Source of the DNA: Pelobates cultripes
Lineage: Eukaryota; Chordata; Amphibia; Anura; Pelobatidae
Direction: 5' to 3'
DNA length: 64,000 nt
Assembly: GCA_933207985.1 (NCBI GenBank)
Contig: OW240920.1
Location: forward strand, 147,013,951 to 147,077,950
The notes under the pieces are model-generated. The model made no database searches, was not told where the DNA came from, and saw only the letters and a list, made by a program, of their open reading frames with translations. The position numbers and the translations under genes were made by a program. Shown piece after piece: positions 1-13,299 of this stretch. Numbering within the stretch: position 1 is the stretch's first letter; the number at the start of each line of letters is the position of its first letter.

Positions 1-161
1 CTCTATTTTATTAAATAATGATCGGAGGCGAAACAGTAAATTAACCGCACTTGGTGTGAACACGTTCATCCAAAATACTGAAGGTGAAGAAGGAAACGGA
101 GCGGGGAGCACTCCATGAATTAAAATAATGATAGACTGGGTGGAGTCGATGCCTGTGGCCT
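1..161. other. Unassigned flank of the 39-bp array
   Basis: No coding or repeat signal is recognised. It borders the minisatellite that starts near position 162. Confidence 0.4.
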
Positions 162-3100
162 TATTTGATGCAGTTTGACGCAGTATAAACCATATCGGAT
201 TATTTGATGCAGTTTGACGCAGTATAAACCATATCGGATTATTTGGTGCAGTTTGACGCAGTATAAACCATATCGGATTATTTGGGATAGTCTGACGCAG
301 TATAAACCATATCGGATTATTTGGGATAGTTTGACGCAGTATAAACCATATCGGATTATTTGGGATAGTTTGACGCAGTATAAACCATATCGGATTATTT
401 GGGATAGTTTGACGCAGTATAAACCATATCGGATTATTTGGGATAGTTTGACGCAGTATAAACCATATCGGATTATTTGGGATAGTTTGACGCAGTATAA
501 ACCATATCGGATTATTTGGGATAGTTTGACGCAGTATAAACCATATCGGATTATTTGGGATAGTCTGACGCAGTATAAACCATATCGGATTATTTGGGAT
601 AGTCTGACGCAGTATAAACCATATCGGATTATTTGGGATAGTTTGACGCAGTATAAACCATATCGGATTATTTGGGATAGTTTGACGCAGTATAAACCAT
701 ATCGGATTATTTGGGATAGTTTGACGCAGTATAAACCATATCGGATTATTTGGGATAGTCTGACGCAGTATAAACCATATCGGATTATTTGGGATAGTTT
801 GACGCAGTATAAACCATATCGGATTATTTGGGATAGTTTGACGCAGTATAAACCATATCGGATTATTTGGGATAGTTTGACGCAGTATAAACCATATCGG
901 ATTATTTGGGATAGTTTGACGCAGTATAAACCATATCGGATTATTTGGGATAGTCTGACGCAGTATAAACCATATCGGATTATTTGGGATAGTTTGACGC
1001 AGTATAAACCATATCGGATTATTTGGGATAGTTTGACGCAGTATAAACCATATCGGATTATTTGGGATAGTTTGACGCAGTATAAACCATATCGGATTAT
1101 TTGGGATAGTTTGACGCAGTATAAACCATATCGGATTATTTGGGATAGTTTGACGCAGTATAAACCATATCGGATTATTTGGGATAGTCTGACGCAGTAT
1201 AAACCATATCGGATTATTTGGGATAGTTTGACGCAGTATAAACCATATCGGATTATTTGGGATAGTTTGACGCAGTATAAACCATATCGGATTATTTGGG
1301 ATAGTTTGACGCAGTATAAACCATATCGGATTATTTGGGATAGTCTGACGCAGTATAAACCATATCGGATTATTTGGGATAGTTTGACGCAGTATAAACC
1401 ATATCGGATTATTTGGGATAGTTTGACGCAGTATAAACCATATCGGATTATTTGGGATAGTCTGACGCAGTATAAACCATATCGGATTATTTGGGATAGT
1501 CTGACGCAGTATAAACCATATCGGATTATTTGGGATAGTTTGACGCAGTATAAACCATATCGGATTATTTGGGATAGTTTGACGCAGTATAAACCATATC
1601 GGATTATTTGGGATAGTTTGACGCAGTATAAACCATATCGGATTATTTGGGATAGTCTGACGCAGTATAAACCATATCGGATTATTTGGGATAGTCTGAC
1701 GCAGTATAAACCATATCGGATTATTTGGGATAGTCTGACGCAGTATAAACCATATCGGATTATTTGGGATAGTTTGACGCAGTATAAACCATATCGGATT
1801 ATTTGGTGCAGTTTGACGCAGTATAAACCATATCGGATTATTTGGGATAGTCTGACGCAGTATAAACCATATCGGATTATTTGGGATAGTTTGACGCAGT
1901 ATAAACCATATCAGATTATTTGGGATAGTCTGACGCAGTATAAACCATATCGGATTATTTGGGATAGTTTGACGCAGTATAAACCATATCGGATTATTTG
2001 GGATAGTTTGACGCAGTATAAACCATATCGGATTATTTGGGATAGTTTGACGCAGTATAAACCATATCGGATTATTTGGGATAGTCTGACGCAGTATAAA
2101 CCATATCGGATTATTTGGGATAGTTTGACGCAGTATAAACCATATCGGATTATTTGGTGCAGTTTGACGCAGTATAAACCATATCGGATTATTTGGGATA
2201 GTCTGACGCAGTATAAACCATATCGGATTATTTGGGATAGTTTGACGCAGTATAAACCATATCGGATTATTTGGGATAGTTTGACGCAGTATAAACCATA
2301 TCGGATTATTTGGGATAGTTTGACGCAGTATAAACCATATCGGATTATTTGGGATAGTTTGACGCAGTATAAACCATATCGGATTATTTGGGATAGTTTG
2401 ACGCAGTATAAACCATATCGGATTATTTGGGATAGTCTGACGCAGTATAAACCATATCGGATTATTTGGGATAGTTTGACGCAGTATAAACCATATCGGA
2501 TTATTTGGGATAGTTTGACGCAGTATAAACCATATCGGATTATTTGGGATAGTTTGACGCAGTATAAACCATATCGGATTATTTGGGATAGTTTGACGCA
2601 GTATAAACCATATCGGATTATTTGGGATAGTTTGACGCAGTATAAACCATATCGGATTATTTGGGATAGTTTGACGCAGTATAAACCATATCGGATTATT
2701 TGGGATAGTTTGACGCAGTATAAACCATATCGGATTATTTGGGATAGTTTGACGCAGTATAAACCATATCGGATTATTTGGGATAGTCTGACGCAGTATA
2801 AACCATATCGGATTATTTGGGATAGTTTGACGCAGTATAAACCATATCGGATTATTTGGGATAGTTTGACGCAGTATAAACCATATCGGATTATTTGGGA
2901 TAGTTTGACGCAGTATAAACCATATCGGATTATTTGGGATAGTCTGACGCAGTATAAACCATATCGGATTATTTGGGATAGTCTGACGCAGTATAAACCA
3001 TATCGGATTATTTGGGATAGTTTGACGCAGTATAAACCATATCGGATTATTTGGGATAGTTTGACGCAGTATAAACCATATCGGATTATTTGGGATAGTT

Positions 3101-4815
3101 TGACGCAGTATAAACCATATCGGATTATTTGGGATAGTCTGACGCAGTATAAACCATATCGGATTATTTGGGATAGTTTGACGCAGTATAAACCATATCG
3201 GATTATTTGGGATAGTTTGACGCAGTATAAACCATATCGGATTATTTGGGATAGTTTGACGCAGTATAAACCATATCGGATTATTTGGGATAGTTTGACG
3301 CAGTATAAACCATATCGGATTATTTGGGATAGTTTGACGCAGTATAAACCATATCGGATTATTTGGGATAGTTTGACGCAGTATAAACCATATCGGATTA
3401 TTTGGGATAGTTTGACGCAGTATAAACCATATCGGATTATTTGGGATAGTTTGACGCAGTATAAACCATATCGGATTATTTGGGATAGTTTGACGCAGTA
3501 TAAACCATATCGGATTATTTGGGATAGTTTGACGCAGTATAAACCATATCGGATTATTTGGGATAGTTTGACGCAGTATAAACCATATCGGATTATTTGG
3601 GATAGTTTGACGCAGTATAAACCATATCGGATTATTTGGGATAGTTTGACGCAGTATAAACCATATCGGATTATTTGGGATAGTTTGACGCAGTATAAAC
3701 CATATCGGATTATTTGGGGTAGTTTGACGCAGTATAAACCATATCGGATTATTTGGGATAGTTTGATGCAGTATAAACCATATCGGATTATTTGATGCAG
3801 TTTGACACAGTATAAACCATATCGGATTATTTGGGGTAGTTTGACGCAGTATAAACCATATCGGATTATTTGGGATAGTTTGATGCAGTATAAACCATAT
3901 CGGATTATTTGGGATAGTTTGACGCAGTATAAACCATATCGGATTATTTGGGATAGTTTGACGCAGTATAAACCATATCGGATTATTTGGGATAGTCTGA
4001 CGCAGTATAAACCATATTGGATTATTTGGGATAGTTTGACGCAGTATAAACCATATCGGATAATTTGGGATAGTTTGACGCAGTATAAACCATATCGGAT
4101 TATTTGGGATAGTTTGACGCAGTATAAACCATATCGGATTATTTGGTGCAGTTTGACGCAGTATAAACCATATTGGATTATTTGGGATAGTCTGATGCAG
4201 TATAAACCATATCGGATTATTTGGGATAGTTTGACGCAGTATAAACCATATCGGATTATTTGGGGTAGTTTGACGCAGTATAAACCATATCGGATTATTT
4301 GGGATAGTTTGATGCAGTATAAACCATATCGGATTATTTGATGCAGTTTGACACAGTATAAACCATATCGGATTATTTGGGGTAGTTTGACGCAGTATAA
4401 ACCATATCGGATTATTTGGGATAGTTTGATGCAGTATAAACCATATCGGATTATTTGGTGCAGTTTGACGCAGTATAAACCATATCGGATTATTTGGTGC
4501 AGTTTGACGCAGTATAAACCATATCGGATTATTTGGATTATTTGGGATAGTCTGACGCAGTATAAACCATATCGGATTATTTGGGATAGTCTGACGCAGT
4601 ATAAACCATATCGGATTATTTGGGATAGTCTGACGCAGTATAAACCATATCGGATTATTTGGGATAGTTTGACGCAGTATAAACCATATCGGATTATTTG
4701 GGATAGTTTGACGCAGTATAAACCATATCGGATTATTTGGGATAGTTTGACGCAATATAAACCATATTGGATTATTTGGTGCAGATTGACGTAGTATAAG
4801 CCATATTGGATTCTG
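162..4815. repeat. 39-bp minisatellite, about 119 copies
   Basis: The unit is a 39-bp tandem repeat containing TTGACGCAGTATAAACC and CATATCGGATTATTTGG. Units differ mainly at a TTTGACG/TCTGACG site and at the GATAG/TGCAG/GGTAG segment before it. Most of the array is very homogeneous, while copies after about 3715 carry more variants (GATGCAG, CATATTGG, a duplicated GGATTATTT near 4531). Because 39 is a multiple of three and the unit lacks stops, long open frames occur on both strands (214-3795 plus, 1911-4883 minus). These follow from the repeat and are not evidence of a protein. Confidence 0.97.
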
Positions 4816-5218
4816 GGGGAGAACACAGAGAATTCATCACTATGACAAAATGATTCGGGCCCCTGAGTCAGACCTTCTGCCACAAGGAACCTGCTGGGGC
4901 AGGTAAACAGGCTTCACTAAAATGGATTGCAAGATGATGTGGGAGAATTGAGAGATTCCATAGATCTGTATCAGATGCACAGACAATGTTCCCAAGAGCT
5001 TGCTATCTACTATTTAAGGTTTATGGTGGGAGATTAGAGTTAGACTGCCACGGAATCAATACAGTCTGTAAAAGGCCAATTTATGACACATCTGTATTGA
5101 TATGATAGAATTTAAACAGCGTTGACAGACTGCACGCCTCCCAAAATTTTATATAGAGGGACCATGGGGTGTTACAAAGAGTGTGACCAGCGGCTTACTA
5201 AAAATAAAAAAATAATAA
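4816..5218. other. Unique-looking spacer between arrays
   Basis: No gene is seen. The end of this stretch (about 5128-5218) resembles the DNA upstream of the second 48-bp array near 31640-31736, so part of it may belong to the dispersed element described there. Confidence 0.4.
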
Positions 5219-5308
5219 TAATTTATCCAACTAAAATGTAATTTAGAAGAAGAACAATGTATCATTTTTACACTGACTGATTTCTAAACACATTTATTGT
5301 AGTTTAAA
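5219..5308 (+). repeat. Flank shared by the two 48-bp minisatellite loci (copy 1)
   Basis: This 90-bp segment ends in TGATTTCTAAACACATTTAT followed by TGTAGTTTAAA. The same segment, diverged by substitutions and small indels, lies at 31737-31830 directly before the other 48-bp array. Shared flanks mean the minisatellite moved with surrounding sequence. Confidence 0.8.
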
Positions 5309-6000
5309 GACACATCGCTGGGAGTATGATTGCTGTGGAGTTCTGTTATACACACAGACACATTACTGGGAGTATTATTGCTGTGGAGCTCTGTTATACA
5401 CTCAGACACATTACTGGGAGTATGATTGCTGTGGAGCTCTGTTATACACTCAGACACATTACTGGGAGTATGATTGCTGTGGAGCTCTGTTATACACTCA
5501 GACACATTACTGGGAGTATTATTGCTGTGGAGCTCTGTTATACACTCAGACACATTACTGGGAGTATTATTGCTGTGGAGCTCTGTTATACACTCAGACA
5601 CATTACTGGGAGTATGATTGCTGTGGGGCTCTGTGATACACTCAGACACATTACTGGGAGTATAATTGCTGTGGAGCTCTGTTATACACTCAGACACATT
5701 ACTGGGAGTATTATTGCTGTGGAGCTCTGTTATACACTCAGACACATTACTGGGAGCATTATTAATGTGGAGCTCTGTTATACACTCACACATTACTGTG
5801 AGTATTATTGCTTTGTGACTCTGTTATACACTCAGACACATCACTGGGAGTATGATTTCTGTGGAGCTCTGTTATACACTCAGACACATTACTGGGAGTA
5901 TTATTGCTGTGGAGTTCTGTTATACACTCAGACACATTACTGGGAGTATTATTGCTGTGGAGCTCTGTTATACACTCAGACACATTACTGGGAGTATTAA
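5309..6000. repeat. 48-bp minisatellite, locus 1, about 14 copies
   Basis: The 48-bp unit contains CACATTACTGGGAGTATTAT and GCTGTGGAGCTCTGTTATAC. Divergent units occur at 5617-5650 and 5757-5860. Open frames on both strands (e.g. 5326-6000 plus, 5284-5793 minus) arise because 48 is a multiple of three. The same unit makes the array at 31831-32764. Confidence 0.95.
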
Positions 6001-7418
6001 ACACTTAGACACACCAACAATATGGAGCTTCAAGAAAACAGGGACAGAGGGATTTTGGCCAAAAATATCACTGTTAGCCTTTACCACTCCCACTGGAAGG
6101 CTATTCCAGGTATCTACTACCCTTTCTATATCACTGTTACTGCTCCCACTGGAAGGCTATTCCAGGTATCTACTACCCTTTGTATATCACTGTTACTGCT
6201 CCCACTGGAAGGCTATTCCAGGTATCTACTACCCTTTCTATATCACTGTTACTGCTCCCACTGGGAGGCTATTCCAGGTATCTACTACCCGTTCTATATC
6301 ACTGTTACTGCTCCCACTGGAAGGCTATTCCAGGTATCTACTACCATTTCTGTATCACTGTTACTGCTCCCACTGGGAGGCTATTCCAGGTATCTACTAC
6401 CCTTTCTATATCACTGTTACTGCTCCCACTGGAAGGCTATTCCAGGTATCTACTACCCTTTCTATATCACTGTTACTGCTCCCACTGGAAGGCTATTCCA
6501 GGTATCTACTACCCTTTCTATATCACTGTTACTGCTCTCACTGGAAGGCTATTCCAGGTATCTACTACCCTTTCTATATCACTGTTACTGCTTCCACTGG
6601 AAGGCTATTTCAGGTATCTACTACCCTTTCTATATCACTGTTACTGCTCCCACTGGAAGGCTATTCCAGGTATCTACTACCCTTTCTATATCACTGTTAC
6701 TGCTCCCACTGGAGGGCTATTCCAGGTATCTACTACCCTTTCTATATCACTGTTACCGCTCCCACTGGAGGGCTATTCCAGGTATCTACTACCCTTTCTA
6801 TATCACTGTTACTGCTCCCACAGGAAGGCTATTCAAGGTATCTACTACCCTTTCTATATCACTGTTACTGCTCCCACTGGAAGGCTATTTAAGGTATCTA
6901 CTACCATTTCTATATCACTGTTACTGCTCCCACTGGAAGGCTATTCCAGGTATCTACTACCCTTTCTATATCACTGTTACTGCTCCCACTGGAAGGCTAT
7001 TCCAAGTATCTACTACCCTTTCTATATCACTGTTACTGCTCCCACTGGAAGGCTATTCCAGGTATCTACTACCCTTTCTAATACACTGTCACTGCTCTCA
7101 CTGGAAGGCTATTCCAGGTATCTACTACCATTTCTATATCACTGTTACTGCTCCCACTGGAAGGCTATTCCAGGTATCTACTACCCTTTCTATATCACTG
7201 TTACTGCTCCCACTGTAAGGCTATTCCATGTATCTACTACCCTTTCTATATCACTGTTACTGCTCCCACTGTAAGGCTATTCCGGGTATCTACTACCCTT
7301 TCTATATCACTGTTACTGCTCCCACTGGAAGGCTATTCCAGGTATCTACTACCCTTTCTATATCACTGTTACTGCTCCCACTGGAAGGCTATTCCAGGTA
7401 TCTACTACCCTTTCTATA

Positions 7419-7478
7419 TTATTATTATTATTATTATTTTATTATTTATATAGCGCCAACAAATTCCGTAGCGCTGTA
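7419..7478. mobile_element. Dispersed frog repeat fragment inside the 56-bp array (copy 1)
   Basis: An ATT-microsatellite leads into TATTTATATAGCGCCAACAA and CCGTAGCGCTGTA. This is the end of a high-copy interspersed frog repeat, present in reverse orientation at about 48932-48990. Family name not assigned. Confidence 0.7.
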
Positions 7479-10400
7479 TCACTGTTACTGCTCACACTGG
7501 AAGGCTATTCCATGTATCTAATACCTTTTCTATGTCACTGTTACTGCTCTCACTGGAAGGCTATTCCAGGTATGTACTACCCTTTCTATATCACTGTTAC
7601 TGCTACAACTGGAAGGCTATTCCAGGTATCTACTGCCCTTTCTATATCACTGTTACTGCTCCCACTGGAAGGCTATTCCAGGTATCTACTACCCTTTCTA
7701 TATCACAGTTACTGTTTCCACTGGAAGGCTATTCCAGGTATCTACTACCCTTTCTATTTCACTGTTAGCATTTGCTGCTTCCGCTGGAAGGCTATTCCAG
7801 GTATCTACTACCCTTTCTATATCACTGTTACTGCTCCCAATGGAAGGCTATTCCAGGTATCTACTACCCTTTCTATTTCACTGAAAGCATTTGCTGCTTC
7901 CTCTAGAAGGCTATTCCAGGTATCTACTACCCTTTCTATATCACTGTTACTGCTTCCACTGGATGGCTATTCCAGGTATCTACTACCCTTTCTATATCAG
8001 TTACTGCTCCCACTGGAAGGCTATTCCAGGTATCTACTACCCTTTCTATATCACTGTTACTGCTCTCACTGGAAGGCTATTCCAGGTATCTACTGCCCTT
8101 TCTATATCACTGTTACTGCTCCCACTGGAAGGCTATTCCAGGTATCTACTACCCTTTCTATATCACTGTTACTGCTCCCACTGGAAGGTTATTCCATGTA
8201 TCTACTACCCTTTCTATATCACTGTTATTGCTCCCACTGCAGGCTTTTCCTGGTATCTACTACCCTTTCTATATCACTGTTACTGCTCCCACTGGAAGGC
8301 TATTCCAGGTATCTACTACCCTTTCTATTTCACTGTTACTGCTCCCACTGGAAGGCTATTCCAGGTATCTACTACCCTTTCTATATCACTGTTACTGCTC
8401 CCTCTGAAAGGCTATTCCAGGTATCTACTACCCTTTCTATATCACTGTTACTGCTCCCTCTGAAAGGCTATTCCAGGTATCTACTACCCTTTCTATATCA
8501 CTGTTACTGCTCCCACTGGAAGGCTATTCCAGGTATCTACTACCCTTTCTATATCACTGTTACTGCTCCCACTGGTAGGCTATTCCAGGTATCCACTACC
8601 CTTTCTATATCACTGTTACTGCTCCCGCTGGAAGGCTATTCCAGGTATCTACTACCCTTTCTATATCACTGTTATTGCTCCCACTGGAAGGCTATTCCAG
8701 GTATCTACTACCCTTTTTATATCACTGTTACTGCCCCCACTGGAAGGCCATTCCAGGTATCTACTACCCTTTCTATATCACTGTTACTGCCCCCACTGGA
8801 AGGCTATTCCAGGTATCTACTACCCTTTCTATATCACTGTTACTGCTCCCACTGGAAGGCTATTCCAGGTATCTACTACCCTTTCTATATCACTGTTAAT
8901 GCTCCCACTGGAAGGCTATTCCAGGTATCTACTACCCTTTCTATATCACTGTTACTGATCCCACTGGAAGGCTATTCCAGGTATCTACTACCCTTTCTAT
9001 ATCACTGTTACTGCTCCCACTGAAAGGCTATTCCAGGTATCTACTACCCTTTCTATATCACAGTTACTGCTCCCACTGGAAGGCTATTCCAGGTATCTAC
9101 TACCCTTTCTATATCACTGTTAATGCTCCCACTGAAAGGCTATTCCAGGTATCTATTACCCTTTCTATATCACTGTTACTGCTCTCACTGGAAGGCTATT
9201 CCAGGTATCTACTACCCTTTCTATATCACTGTTACTGCTCCCACTGGAAGGTTGTCCCAGTATCTACTACCCTTCTATATCAATTGTTATTGCTCACTGG
9301 AAGGTTCCAGGTATCTCCTACCCTTTCTATATCACTGTTACTGCTCCCATTGGACAACTATTCCAGGTATCTACTACCCTTTCTGTATCACTGTTACCGC
9401 TCCCACTGGAAGGCTATTGCAAGTATCTACTACCCTTTCTATATCACTGTTACTGCTCCCACTGGAAGGTTATTCCAGGTATCTACTACCCTTTCTATAT
9501 CACTGTTACTGCTTTCACTGGAAGGCTATTCCAGGTATCTACTACCCTTTCTATGTCACTGTTACTGCTCCTACTGGAAGGCTATTCCAGGTATCTACTA
9601 CCCTTTCTATATCACTTTTACTGCTCCCACTGGAAGGCTATTCCAGGTATCTAATACCCTTTCTATATCAATGTTACTGATCCCACTGAAAGGCTATTCC
9701 AGGTATCTACTACCCTTTCTATATCACTGTTACTGCTCCCACTGGAAGGCTATTCCAGGTATCTACTACCCTTTCTATGTCACTGTTACTGCTCCCACTG
9801 GAAGGCTATTCCAGGTATCTACTACCCTTTCTATATCGCTATTACTGCTCCCACTGGAAGGCTATTCCAGGTATCTACTACCCATTCTATATCACTGTTA
9901 CTGCTCCCACTGGAAGGCTATTCCATGTATCTACTACCCTTTCTATATCACTGTTACTGCTTCCACTGGAAGGCTATTCCAGTTATCTACTGCCCTTTCT
10001 ATATCACTGTTACTGTCACTGGAAGGCTATTCCAGGTATCTACTACCTTTCTATCACTACTGCTTCCACTGGAAGGTTCAGGTATCTACTACCTTTCTAT
10101 ATCACTGTTACTGCTCCCACTGGAAGGCTATTCTGGTGTATCTACTTTGTCACTTTACTGCTCCCACTTGAAGGCTGTTCCAGGTATCTACTACCTTTTA
10201 TACGGCCGCTCCCACTGGAAGGCTATTCCAGGTATCTACTACCCTTTCTATATCACTGTTACTGCTCTCACTGGAAGGCTATTCCAGGTATCTACTACCC
10301 TTTCTATATCACTGTTACTGCTCCCACTGGAAGGCTATTCCAGGTATCTACTACCCTTTCTATATCACTGTTACTGCTCCCACTGTAAGGCTATTCCAGG

Positions 10401-10818
10401 TATCTAATATCTTTTCTATGTCACCGTTACTGCTCTCACTGGAAGGCTATTCCAGGTAAGTACTACCCTTTCTATTTCACTATTTCTGCTCCCACTGGAA
10501 CGCTATTTCAGGTATCTACTACCCTTTCTATATCACTGTTACTGCTCCCACTGGAAGGCTATTCCAGGTATCTACTACCCTTTCTATATCACTGTTACTG
10601 CTCCCACTGGAAGGCTATTCCAGGTATCTACTACCCTTTCTATATCACTGTTATCGCTCCCACTGGAAGGTTATTCCAGGTATCTACTACCCTTTCTATA
10701 TCACTGTTACTGCCTCCACGGGAAGGCTATTCCTGGTATCTACTACCCTTTCTATATCACTGTTACTGCTCCCACTGGAAGGCTATTCCAGGTATCTACT
10801 ACCCTTTCTATATCACTG

Positions 10819-10872
10819 TTATTATTATTATTTTATTATTTATATAGCGCCAACAAATTCCGTAGCGCTGTA
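10819..10872. mobile_element. Dispersed frog repeat fragment inside the 56-bp array (copy 2)
   Basis: Same ATT-rich tract plus GCGCCAACAAATTCCGTAGC core as at 7419-7478, followed by the same variant 56-bp units. It lies 3394 bp from copy 1, measured at CGTAGCGC. Confidence 0.7.
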
Positions 10873-11850
10873 TCACTGTTACTGCTCCCACTGGAAGGCT
10901 ATTCCATGTATCTACTACCTTTTCTATGTCACTGATACTGCTCTCACTGGAAGGCTATTCCAGGGATGTACTACCCTTTCTATATCACTGTTACTGCTAC
11001 AACTGGAAGGCTATTCCAGGTATCTACTGCCCTTTCTATATCACTGTTACTGCTCCCACTGGAAGGCTATTCCATGTATCTACTACCCTTTCTATATCAC
11101 TGTTACTGCTCCCACTGTAAGGCTATTCCATGTATCTACTACCCTTTCTATATCACTGTTACTGTTTCCACTGGAAGGCTATTCCAGGTATCTACTACCC
11201 TTTCTATTTCACTGTTAGCATTTGCTGCTTCCGCTGGAAGGCTATTCCAGGTATCTACTACCCTTTCTATATCACTGTTACTGCTCCCAATGGAAGGCTA
11301 TTCCAGGTATCTACTACCCTTTCTATTTCACTGTAAGCATTTGCTGCTTCCGCTAGAAGGCTATTCCAGGTATCTACTACCCTTTCTATATCACCGTTAC
11401 TGCTTCCACTGGAAGGCTATTCCAGGTATCTACTACCCTTTCTATATCACTGTTACTGCTCCCACTGGAAGGCTAGTCCAGGTATCTACTACCCTTTCTA
11501 TATCACTGTTACTGCTCCCACTGGAAGGCTAGTCCAGGTATCTACTACCCTTTCTATATTACTGTTACTGCTGTCACTGGAAAGCTATTCCAGGTATCTA
11601 CTACCCTTTCTATATCACTGTTACTGCTCCCACTGGAAGGCTATTCCAGGTATCTACTACCCTTTCTATATCACTGTTACTGCTCCCACTGGAAGGCTAT
11701 TCCAGGTATCTACTACCCTTTCTATACTGTTATTACTTCCATTACTGGAAGGCTATTCCAGGTATCTACTACCTCTTTCGGATATCACTGTTGTTTTGCT
11801 CTACTGGAAGGTTCTGTGTATTTGGCTACTTTTATAATACTGTTATTGGT

Positions 11851-11896
11851 TATATTTTATTATTTATATAGCTCCAACAAATTCCGTAGCGCTGTA
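11851..11896. mobile_element. Dispersed frog repeat fragment inside the 56-bp array (copy 3, eroded)
   Basis: The core reads GCTCCAACAAATTCCGTAGC, one substitution from the other copies, and the ATT tract is shortened. It lies exactly 1024 bp after copy 2, and the next several hundred bases match those after copy 2. Confidence 0.65.
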
Positions 11897-13246
11897 TCAC
11901 TGTTACTGCTCCCACTGGAAGGCTATTCCATGTATCTAATACCCTTTCTATGTCACTGATACTGCTCTCACTGGAAGGCTATTCCAGGGATGTACTACCC
12001 TTTCTATATCACTGTTACTGCTACAACTGGAAGGCTATTCCAGGTATCTACTGCCCTTTCTATATCACTGTTACTGCTCCCACTGGAAGGCTATTCCATG
12101 TATCTACTACCCTTTCTATATCACTGTTACTGCTCCCACTGTAAGGCTATTCCATGTATCTACTACCCTTTCTATATCACTGTTACTGTTTCCACTGGAA
12201 GGCTATTCCAGGTATCTACTACCCTTTCTATTTCACTGTTAGCATTTGCTGCTTCCGCTGGAAGGCTATTCCAGGTATCTACTACCCTTTCTATATCACT
12301 GTTACTGCTCCCAATGGAAGGCTATTCCAGGTATCTACTACCCTTTCTATTTCACTGTAAGCATTTGCTGCTTCCGCTAGAAGGCTATTCCAGGTATCTA
12401 CTACCCTTTCTATATCACCGTTACTGCTTCCACTGGAAGGCTATTCCAGGTATCTACTACCCTTTCTATATCACTGTTACTGCTCCCACTGGAAGGCTAT
12501 TCCAGGTATCTACTACCCTTTCTATATCGCTGTTACTGCTCCCACTGGAAGGCTATTCCAGGTATCTACTACCCTTTCTATATCGCTGTTACTGCTCCCA
12601 CTGGAAGGCTATTCCAGGTATCTACTGCCTTTTCTATATCACTGTTACTGCTCCCACTGGAAGGCTATTCCAGGTATCTACTACCCTTTCTATATCGCTG
12701 TTACTGCTCCCCGCAGGCTATTCCGTAATCTATTACCCGCTTTCTGTATCAGTGTTACTGCTCACTGGAAGTATTCAGGTATCACCTTTCTACTATCGCT
12801 GTTACTGCTCCACTGGAAGGCCAGTCCAGATCTACTGCTTTCTATATCACTGTTACTGCTCCCCACTGGAAGGCTATTCCAGGTATCTACTACCCTTTCT
12901 ATATCACTGTTACTGCTCCCACTGGGAGGCTATTCCAGGTATCTACTACCCTTTCTATATTACTGTTGCTGCTCCCACTGGAAGGCTATTCCAGGTATCT
13001 ACTACCCTTTCTATATCACTGTTGCTGCTCCCACTGGAAGGCTATTCCAGGTATCTACTACCCTTTCTATATCACTGTTACTGCTCCCACTGGAAGGCTA
13101 TTCCAGGTATCTACTACCCTTTCTATATCACTGTTACTGCTCCCACTGGAAGGCTAGTCCAGGTATCTACTACCCTTTCTATATCACTGTTACTGCTCCC
13201 ACTGGAAGGCTATTCCAGGTATCTACTACCCTTTCTATATCACTGT

Positions 13247-13299
13247 TATTATTATTATTTTATTATTTATATAGCGCCAACAAATTCCGTAGCGCTGTA
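13247..13299. mobile_element. Dispersed frog repeat fragment inside the 56-bp array (copy 4)
   Basis: Same ATT tract and GCGCCAACAAATTCCGTAGC core, 1403 bp after copy 3, again followed by units carrying CCATGTATCTAA and TCTATGTCACTGATAC variants. Confidence 0.7.

Noticed and set aside
214..3795. 1193-codon open frame of 13-residue repeats, and the 990-codon frame on the opposite strand
   Set aside because: Both are consequences of a stop-free 39-bp tandem unit. The frame is open on both strands, with no non-repeat domain.
162..4815. CRISPR-like regular repeats
   Set aside because: Units are contiguous with no unique spacers, and the setting is a vertebrate genome.
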